Source: Actinomycetales bacterium (GTDB lineage: Bacteria > Actinomycetota > Actinomycetes > Actinomycetales > Actinomycetaceae). From it: a DNA stretch of 10,749 nt. This document shows, piece by piece, positions 7,701 to 10,749 of the stretch (position 1 is the stretch's first letter; each line of letters opens with the position of its first letter). Below the pieces are notes generated by a model. It was not told the origin of the DNA and made no database searches. It saw only the letters and a program-made list of their open reading frames with translations. Both the position numbers and the translations under genes were made by a program. The stretch is from contig JAAZBW010000289.1 of assembly GCA_012513625.1 (NCBI GenBank), positions 1-10,749 of the forward strand, written 5' to 3'.

Positions 7701-9283
7701 GAGATCTGCCACGGATCCCGCGTGCGGTGGAGTGCCTTGGTGTACTTCTCGAGCCGCCCACGGACCTCGCGCAGCGTGGCGCGGGACTGGCGCACCGCGC
7801 CATCATCCAGGCGGTCCTCCCACGGGTGGAGGCCGTCGCGGAGGCGGTTCGGCGCAGTGAGGCGCCACGCGGGATCCTGCAGGTCCAGCACCAGGTCTGC
7901 GAGGCCTGCATCGGCCAGTGCCTTGGTGATCGCGCGGCCGGTGCGGCGGGTGCCCGGCACGTGCACCACGCGGCGCCCGGAGGCGGCGGCGTCCGCGAGG
8001 ATGGCCGCCACCACGGCGGCCGCGTCCGAGCCCGGCCGGCTGTCCACCACGAGGTTTCGGCCCGAAACCACCAAATCGATCACGCCCTGCTGGTGCGGAT
8101 CCAGGTCCCCCACGCCGCGCTCGTTGTCTGGCTCCCGGTCCTCGGCCCGCGTGGGCGGCAGCGCCACGTGGAGCGCGCGCTGCGCCTCGATGTCCCCCGC
8201 GAGTGCGCGGACCACGGGGTGGTCAAGCAGCAGGGGCCGCATGGCCGCGAGATCGTCCTGGAGGAGTTGGCTCGGGTGGAGGAACGGACCCGCGAGCACC
8301 CGCTCCGCGAACTCGAAGTCGGTCAGGTGCTCTTCCGCAATCCCGGCGATCTCCTCGATCGCCTCGTGTGGGGAGAAGCCGTGCTCGGTCTGGGAAAGCG
8401 CCGCGAGGGACCGGAGGTCCGCGGTGGCGCCGGCACGCTGGAGAGCCCGCACGAGCACCGGATTCACCTCGATACCCGGCTCCAGGTGCAGCTCGTAATC
8501 GCCCTCTCCCCCGCCCGGCCGGAGGTGGAGCGGGCGCATGAGGATGGGCGCGTAGGCGAGGCGCACGCCGCTGCCCGATTCCTCACCCGTGGGATCCGAG
8601 TCTGCCCAGCGGGCGAGCCCCATCACGAGGTAGACGGGAGCGGTGGAGTACCGCTGCGCGAGTTCGTCCGCCCGCTGGAGTACCGTACGGGCGGCGGTGC
8701 GGGCCTCGGCGAGCGCGCCGGTCTCGCGGAGCAGGTTGGACAGGCGCGTGCTGCGGCCCGCGTACAGCTGGGCGATGCCGCCGGGGTGGGCCTTGCTCAG
8801 GTCGAGGAGCGCGCCGCGGAGTTCGTCCACGTCAAACAGCGGCGAGGCACCGGCAAGGTCCCGGAGCTGCGCGGCCCACGTGAGGAGCGCGCGCTCCACG
8901 GGGTCGGTGGGGAGCTGGGTGACCGCGGCCTGCGAGACACCCGCCTCGGCGTCCGTCCCGCCCCTCTCGCCCACCTGGTCCGTGCGCGCGCCGTCCGCCG
9001 GTTCCCCGGGGGCGCCGCCGTCGCGGTCTGGACTGGGAGCGGTCCCGACGACGAGGGCTGGGCCTGCGGTCCCACCCTCCCCCGCCTCGGGCTGGGTGCC
9101 GTCCCCGGGTGAGTCGGGGGCGGCTGAGTCGGCCGGAGGTGCGGGTTCGCTGGCGGAGGGGGCAGGGTCCGGAGCCTCGTCACGCCGGGTGGGGGCGGAC
9201 TCTGTGGCGCCGCTCGAAGCCGCGTCATCGGGGCGGGATGAACCGCCGCCGCGACGGCGCGAGAAGAAACGCAGCGGTGCCAT
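4769..9283 (-). CDS. giant helicase/nuclease-like protein with lost catalytic motifs (predicted pseudoenzyme)
   Basis: The product has 1504 residues. Residues 1-125 are an acidic, Ala/Pro/Gly-rich disordered tail. About 125-400 resembles the N-terminal scaffold of DUF4011-type SF1 helicases, including LTDFEFAERVLAGPF. The ATPase core starts at DLDPHQQ (normally DSSQ), but the P-loop reads SRPGSDAA at 415-422 instead of GPPGTGKS. The second lobe has LLVIDGAQ (953-956, normally DEAS), VVIVGDTTRP (977-982, normally GDxxQLPP), and SVGFGKTPHGR (1129-1139, well kept), then LMIDALDAVTHD where RRLNVAxTRAR is expected. About 1210-1320 matches a PD-(D/E)xK/MTES_1575-like fold, but its acidic site reads RIPLAV (Pro1250) and GVLTDDADY. 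A low-complexity linker with three RHT(V/E)D units (1380, 1391, 1416) precedes a well-kept helical end, about 1449-1504. The frame is unbroken with high GC3. A structural or regulatory role is inferred. No good Shine-Dalgarno precedes the ATG. Confidence 0.85.
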   Translation of the reverse strand: MAPLRFFSRRRGGGSSRPDDAASSGATESAPTRRDEAPDPAPSASEPAPPADSAAPDSPGDGTQPEAGEGGTAGPALVVGTAPSPDRDGGAPGEPADGARTDQVGERGGTDAEAGVSQAAVTQLPTDPVERALLTWAAQLRDLAGASPLFDVDELRGALLDLSKAHPGGIAQLYAGRSTRLSNLLRETGALAEARTAARTVLQRADELAQRYSTAPVYLVMGLARWADSDPTGEESGSGVRLAYAPILMRPLHLRPGGGEGDYELHLEPGIEVNPVLVRALQRAGATADLRSLAALSQTEHGFSPHEAIEEIAGIAEEHLTDFEFAERVLAGPFLHPSQLLQDDLAAMRPLLLDHPVVRALAGDIEAQRALHVALPPTRAEDREPDNERGVGDLDPHQQGVIDLVVSGRNLVVDSRPGSDAAAVVAAILADAAASGRRVVHVPGTRRTGRAITKALADAGLADLVLDLQDPAWRLTAPNRLRDGLHPWEDRLDDGAVRQSRATLREVRGRLEKYTKALHRTRDPWQISAYDSLQHLAELTTSAEGPSSRVRFDRETIGRLDESTRADAADKLTRFSILGGFSDRHRDTPWFGARVRNQKEATDALERSQVLAEVVLPKALSGVGRIARETGLERAGSLADWNEQLQMLEGIRESLDVFQPIVFERSAADMVLATATSQWRAQHGVDMPGGVRRRLTKQARDMQRPGVVVEDLHEALARVQRQREVWRRHNPHGGWPSLPQGLGEARRTTRDAVARLDGLTPVFPDRNLFALPIEELRDFLAGLGADPSALRYLPELNSLGLQLDHLGLSPLVADLHERRVESERVAAELELAWWASVLEEILASDPELAHQEGASLNALADAFRELDRAQVASLPGPVRRAVDRRRARAIADHKAGAQELWRALVDPRGVELRELCGAHPELVGAARPVWVVPPLAVGQALPPERGIDLLVIDGAQHLPSAHVAAAIARARQVVIVGDTTRPGAGLIDELSGTLPAVVLPTDRSRREEHLATFLAGGGWEGVVDTLPAPPSPSRIRLHLVEGFGMPALGTVAVEAVPAEIRKVVDLARGHLAAGKSVAVISLSQVTAQAILDTAAADPEMARALAEPDRFAVVDVEEADGLQRDAVVLSVGFGKTPHGRVLHRFGPISAPEGLALMIDALDAVTHDLEIVSCLAPEDIERDRLHHPGAVLLAELLDFASDRPVEPGSTKARSQPDEGEPDRLLVDLTERLHRLGLTVVPRYGLEGGVRIPLAVGHPSRPGELFVGVLTDDADYVAEASLRRRDRYWVERLEQRGWVPHMAFSQAVFMNPQKEASAIAAKVRAAMGDSPIAASRPASGAASTGRASAPPPAPAGSPATDSVAGTPPAAATGASAPEEPGLRHTVDEGETRARHTVDDAVAGATAGESGAAAGEAGARHTEDQAVAEQLPFDRLESRPGRPNVPRGRPIKEYSDDQLDDLVLWISADGVRRSDEDLVTELRRELGMSRRGSRIDQVLRAAAERRGR
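5097..5146 (-). repeat. 17-bp in-frame direct repeat encoding RHTVD
   Basis: TCGTCGACTGTGTGCCG occurs at 5097-5113 and again at 5130-5146, a period of 33 bases (11 codons). On the minus strand both encode (R)HTVD(D/E). A diverged third unit, RHTED, is at residue 1416 (plus 5024-5038). They fall in the low-complexity linker between the nuclease-like module and the C-terminal helical domain. Confidence 0.8.
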
Positions 9284-9289
9284 TACTAC

Positions 9290-9295
9290 ACGCTA
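9290..9295 (-). promoter_or_regulatory. candidate -10 box next to the helicase-like start
   Basis: Minus-strand TAGCGT fits TANNNT and ends 6 bases before the ATG at 9283, which would give a leaderless transcript, consistent with the lack of a Shine-Dalgarno. No -35 hexamer is visible, so the alternative is the upstream promoter at 9574-9603 with a long leader. Confidence 0.3.
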
Positions 9296-9410
9296 ACGAG
9301 CGGTGGGGACTTGCGCGCCCGTGGCACGCCGCCTCGGTGCGATTGAAGCACCCGGGAGCGACTCTCCGGGGACGCTGGGGACGGAGATCGCGCGGCGGCG
9401 ACGACTTGGA

Positions 9411-9475
9411 TGCCCGCGAACCGAACTGCAAGCCGAACTGCCCGCGAACCGAACTGCAAGCCGAACTGCCCGCGA
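9411..9475. repeat. 28-bp tandem repeat, two perfect copies plus a partial third
   Basis: Copies are 9411-9438 and 9439-9466, identical, followed by the first 9 bases of a third (9467-9475). Each unit contains CGAACTGC-type cores, so four occur, at 9422, 9434, 9450 and 9462 (spacing 12, 16, 12). The unit is not a multiple of three and no gene frame accounts for it. It lies in the leader or upstream region of the helicase-like gene. Confidence 0.9.
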
Positions 9476-9520
9476 GCCCGCCCACCGGCCGGCACCCGCC
9501 ATCCAGCCTTTCGGGAATGA

Positions 9521-9568
9521 CAGAACGGAATGCGACACGCAGGGGGGCAGGCGTCGCATTCCGTTCTG
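9521..9568. repeat. perfect 16-bp inverted repeat with 16-base loop
   Basis: Arm CAGAACGGAATGCGAC (9521-9536) is the exact reverse complement of 9553-9568; the loop 9537-9552 contains a run of six G. Neither flank has a T tract. The predicted start of the minus-strand promoter at 9574-9603 is near 9567, so an RNA made from it would begin inside one arm and fold into a hairpin at its 5' end. It could instead be an operator, a terminator of cueP readthrough, or a dispersed intergenic palindrome. Confidence 0.85.
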
Positions 9569-9573
9569 AGAAG

Positions 9574-9603
9574 AGTATGCCTCGGCTACCGGGTACTTTT
9601 CAA
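9574..9603 (-). promoter_or_regulatory. candidate promoter driving the helicase-like gene
   Basis: On the minus strand TTGAAA (9598-9603) and CATACT (9574-9579) are separated by 18 bases, a good sigma-70-type match in a less GC-rich patch. Transcription would start near 9567 and give a leader of about 284 bases holding the hairpin and the 28-bp repeats. Predicted only by hexamer match and spacing. Confidence 0.45.
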
Positions 9604-9634
9604 GGCCGATATTCAAAGAGCGTTCAATGCCGTG

Positions 9635-9650
9635 CGTGACGTCTGTCACA
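9635..9650. promoter_or_regulatory. candidate CRP/GlxR-type binding site
   Basis: CGTGACGTCTGTCACA matches TGTGA-N6-TCACA in 9 of 10 consensus positions, with symmetric GTGAC/GTCAC arms. CRP-like regulators (GlxR in Corynebacterium, Crp in mycobacteria) bind this pattern. Its centre lies about 75 bases upstream of the predicted start at 9567, a position compatible with activation from upstream. No regulator gene is in the window. Confidence 0.4.
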
Positions 9651-9742
9651 TCGGCCCCCGAGCGTGCATTTCGCGGCTTTCGAGGCCTTCAGAAACGACT
9701 CGCGCGGCCCCTGAGCGAGCGGTCCGAGGGGGCGGGACGGGG

Positions 9743-10405
9743 TCAGGAGAGCTGGAGCGTGGTGACGCACGTGGGGTCCTCGGGGCCAGTCCCGATCGGG
9801 GCCGTCACGGCCTTTCCGTCAAAGTCCACCGTGAGCGTGAACTGCTCACCGGCTGGCAGCCAGAGGCCGTAGAAACCGTTGTCAAACGTGGTCACGGACT
9901 CGTCCACCACCACCGTGCCGTCGCCGTCGTTCACGATCGTGAGGTCGATCTGGGCGTTCTGCAGCTCTCCAACGCACGTGGTGAGCGAGTGGTAGAAGCA
10001 CTCGTGGGTCTGGGCCACGTACGGAGCGAAGGAGAGGTAGAACTGGTCCGCGGGGAGTGGGACCGTCTCCTCTGCGCCGTCTGCCCCGCGCACGAGGAGC
10101 CCCCCGGGGCGGACGGAGGCGAACAAATCCTGGTCCCGGTCCGCGAGTTTGGTGGCATCCAACTGGTCCACCACCTCCACGGCAGAGACGGCCTCCAGGC
10201 CGAAGGCGGCGAGGACGTCGCTGCCGTTGGGCTCCGCGTCAGCTGCGGCCGTGGTGGTGGAGGTGGCGGCTGTGGTGGGCGCGGATGGCGCGGGATCCTC
10301 TGCGGCGCCCCCACAGCCGGCAATCGCGAGCGCCCCTGCGAGGGCTGCGGCGGCGAGGACAGGGAGGCGTGGGACGGCAGAACGGATCGGCGTGAAAGGG
10401 CTCAT
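9743..10405 (-). CDS. cueP: CueP family copper-binding lipoprotein
   Basis: The 220-residue product starts with a basic n-region, a hydrophobic stretch (14-30, LPVLAAAALAGALAIAG) and the lipobox IAGC, so Cys31 should be lipid-modified and the protein held on the outer face of the membrane. A Ser/Thr/Ala/Pro-rich tether (about 36-58) leads to the CueP domain: VLAAFGL, VEVVDQLD, SVRPGGLLV, then the hallmark THECFYHSLTTCVGEL with Cys136 and Cys144, FDNGFYGLWLP, and Cys213 in PTCVTTLQL. The three cysteines match those that bind copper in Salmonella CueP, a periplasmic copper chaperone; copper delivery or buffering at the surface is inferred here. All key residues are present. The start is ATG with no Shine-Dalgarno, and a -10 box 7 bases upstream suggests a leaderless mRNA. 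No other copper gene is visible. Confidence 0.93.
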   Translation of the reverse strand: MSPFTPIRSAVPRLPVLAAAALAGALAIAGCGGAAEDPAPSAPTTAATSTTTAAADAEPNGSDVLAAFGLEAVSAVEVVDQLDATKLADRDQDLFASVRPGGLLVRGADGAEETVPLPADQFYLSFAPYVAQTHECFYHSLTTCVGELQNAQIDLTIVNDGDGTVVVDESVTTFDNGFYGLWLPAGEQFTLTVDFDGKAVTAPIGTGPEDPTCVTTLQLS

Positions 10406-10412
10406 GGAATCG

Positions 10413-10441
10413 ATGCTAGGCAGACGTTTCGTAGCTGCCGA
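10413..10441 (-). promoter_or_regulatory. cueP: candidate cueP promoter (leaderless)
   Basis: Minus-strand TCGGCA (10436-10441) and TAGCAT (10413-10418) are spaced by 17 bases. The -10 box ends 7 bases before the ATG, so transcription should begin at or next to the start codon. This agrees with the missing ribosome binding site. Confidence 0.5.
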
Positions 10442-10451
10442 GGCTCTGCGG

Positions 10452-10472
10452 GGAATTTCACGCGAAAATTCC
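10452..10472. promoter_or_regulatory. AT-rich 7-7-7 inverted repeat upstream of cueP, candidate operator
   Basis: GGAATTT (10452-10458) and AAATTCC (10466-10472) are perfect inverted arms around a 7-base spacer. The site is conspicuously AT-rich for this genome and ends 10 bases upstream of the cueP -35 hexamer, where an activator or metal-responsive regulator could bind. It does not match a CueR or CsoR consensus that I can recognise. Confidence 0.45.
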
Positions 10473-10591
10473 GTCTAAATCGGGGGTGCGGGGGCCCGTC
10501 CCGTGACCATGGTCCCGTGGAGGCAGCGATCTCCACCACGACGGCGCCGCTCACCGCCAGTCTCCGGCCCGCCCTGCGCTCGCTGTCGGGT

Positions 10592-10665
10592 GCGCAGCCG
10601 GGCGGGGGCGCGCACCGCGGATACGGGGGCGCAGCCGGGCGGGGGCGCGCACCGCGGGCACGGGG
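10592..10665. repeat. 37-bp GC-rich tandem repeat, two copies
   Basis: Copies 10592-10628 and 10629-10665 differ at only two positions (AT at 10621-10622, GC at 10658-10659), and 29 bases of each are identical without a break. The repeat is C/G only apart from a few A and T. It fills the space between the end of the rightmost gene and cueP and has no convincing coding frame. Confidence 0.88.
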
Positions 10666-10667
10666 GC

Positions 10668-10681
10668 GTCGCGGCCGCGAC
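10668..10681. repeat. 14-bp perfect palindrome GTCGCGGCCGCGAC
   Basis: The palindrome lies 2 bases beyond the stop codon of the rightmost minus-strand gene and directly beside the 37-bp repeats. It lacks a T tract. It may fold at the 3' end of that mRNA or bind a dimeric protein; neither can be decided here. Confidence 0.5.
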
Positions 10682-10683
10682 CG

Positions 10684-10749
10684 CTACTCCTCTCCGCCTT
10701 CGGCGGACCCGTCCTCGTAGGCGGGGTAGGTGACCGTGGTGCCGTCCAC
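10684..10749 (-). CDS. C-terminal end of an unidentified protein (partial)
   Basis: The last 21 codons of a minus-strand gene enter from the right edge: VDGTTVTYPAYEDGSAEGGE, one more Glu, then TAG (10684-10686). Third codon positions are almost all G or C, and an acidic Gly/Glu-rich tail is a plausible C-terminus. Too little is present to name a family. A perfect stem TCCGCC/GGCGGA with a 3-base loop (10693-10707) lies in its last codons. Confidence 0.55.
   Translation of the reverse strand: MDGTTVTYPAYEDGSAEGGEE

Larger units (their letters stand above)
9284..9742. other. 459-bp non-coding spacer/leader upstream of the helicase-like gene
   Basis: No convincing gene is seen. From the helicase-like start outward it holds a -10-like box, about 110 bases without clear features apart from a weak imperfect hairpin near 9351-9371, a 28-bp tandem repeat, a long inverted repeat, a promoter candidate on the minus strand, a CRP/GlxR-like site, and about 90 bases behind the cueP stop without a clear terminator. 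The part around 9571-9630 is less GC-rich than its surroundings, as expected for a promoter. Confidence 0.6.

Noticed and set aside
7088..9112. 674-codon plus-strand open frame
   Set aside because: It is antisense to the helicase-like gene; long shadow frames are expected at this GC content and the translation has no recognisable motif.
4769..9283. active DNA helicase/nuclease or anti-phage defence protein
   Set aside because: The fold suggests it, but ATP-binding, hydrolysis and nuclease residues are replaced and no defence genes or mobile elements flank it, so an enzymatic defence call is not supported.
9411..9475. CRISPR array
   Set aside because: The 28-bp units are directly abutting without spacers and there are no cas genes.
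9293..9649. small minus-strand frames across the 28-bp repeats
   Set aside because: They translate to repeated QFGLQFGSR with no ribosome binding site and end inside or beside the helicase-like start; the 28-base period breaks the frame.
9699..9719. terminator behind cueP
   Set aside because: CTCGC/GCGAG gives only a 5-bp stem with an 11-base loop and a weak TTT run on the minus strand; too weak to call.
9530..10720. 396-codon plus-strand open frame
   Set aside because: It runs antisense through cueP, the inverted repeat and both tandem repeats; it is low-complexity and has no family signature.
10503..10733. 76-codon plus-strand frame over the 37-bp repeats
   Set aside because: Arg/Gly-rich translation of a GC repeat that overlaps the end of the rightmost minus-strand gene; no support as a gene.

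Overview
The window is very GC-rich and dense. Third codon positions are almost all G or C, start codons include GTG, and -10-like TANNNT boxes sit only 6-7 bases before several starts. This points to a high-GC actinobacterium. The protein families (FmdB/SAF/MscL block, Gram-positive CueP lipoprotein, giant helicase-like protein with a C-terminal nuclease-like module) suggest the Micrococcales, but the species cannot be named from this window.

Layout: (1) 50-2695, minus: a membrane-anchored penicillin acylase (Ntn-hydrolase) family protein. (2) 2810-4375, plus, divergent from it: a three-gene unit of an FmdB zinc-ribbon protein, a one-TM SAF-domain protein and the mechanosensitive channel MscL, closed by a strong hairpin terminator at 4390-4422. 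(3) 4525-9283, minus, convergent with mscL: a 1504-residue SF1/DUF4011-type helicase-like protein followed by a possible small proline-rich protein. (4) 9284-9742: a long non-coding leader/spacer with a 28-bp tandem repeat, a 16-bp perfect inverted repeat, a promoter candidate and a CRP/GlxR-like site. (5) 9743-10405, minus: a CueP-type copper-binding lipoprotein with its own promoter and an AT-rich inverted repeat upstream. (6) 10406-10683: non-coding, with a 37-bp tandem repeat and a 14-bp palindrome. (7) 10684-10749, minus: the last 21 codons of a gene that continues outside the window.

The most striking object is the 1504-residue protein. It aligns by eye with the whole scaffold of DUF4011/UPF1-like helicases carrying a C-terminal PD-(D/E)xK (MTES_1575-like) nuclease. 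Every catalytic signature I can place is replaced: Walker A lysine, Walker B acidic pair, the GDxxQ motif, the arginine-finger motif VI, and the nuclease acidic residues. The 4.5-kb frame is intact with coding-type composition, so it looks like a maintained pseudoenzyme rather than a decaying gene.

The other genes are ordinary envelope and stress functions: an extracytoplasmic acylase, an osmotic safety valve and a copper chaperone. They share no obvious pathway. No tRNA, rRNA, CRISPR array, insertion sequence or phage gene was seen.
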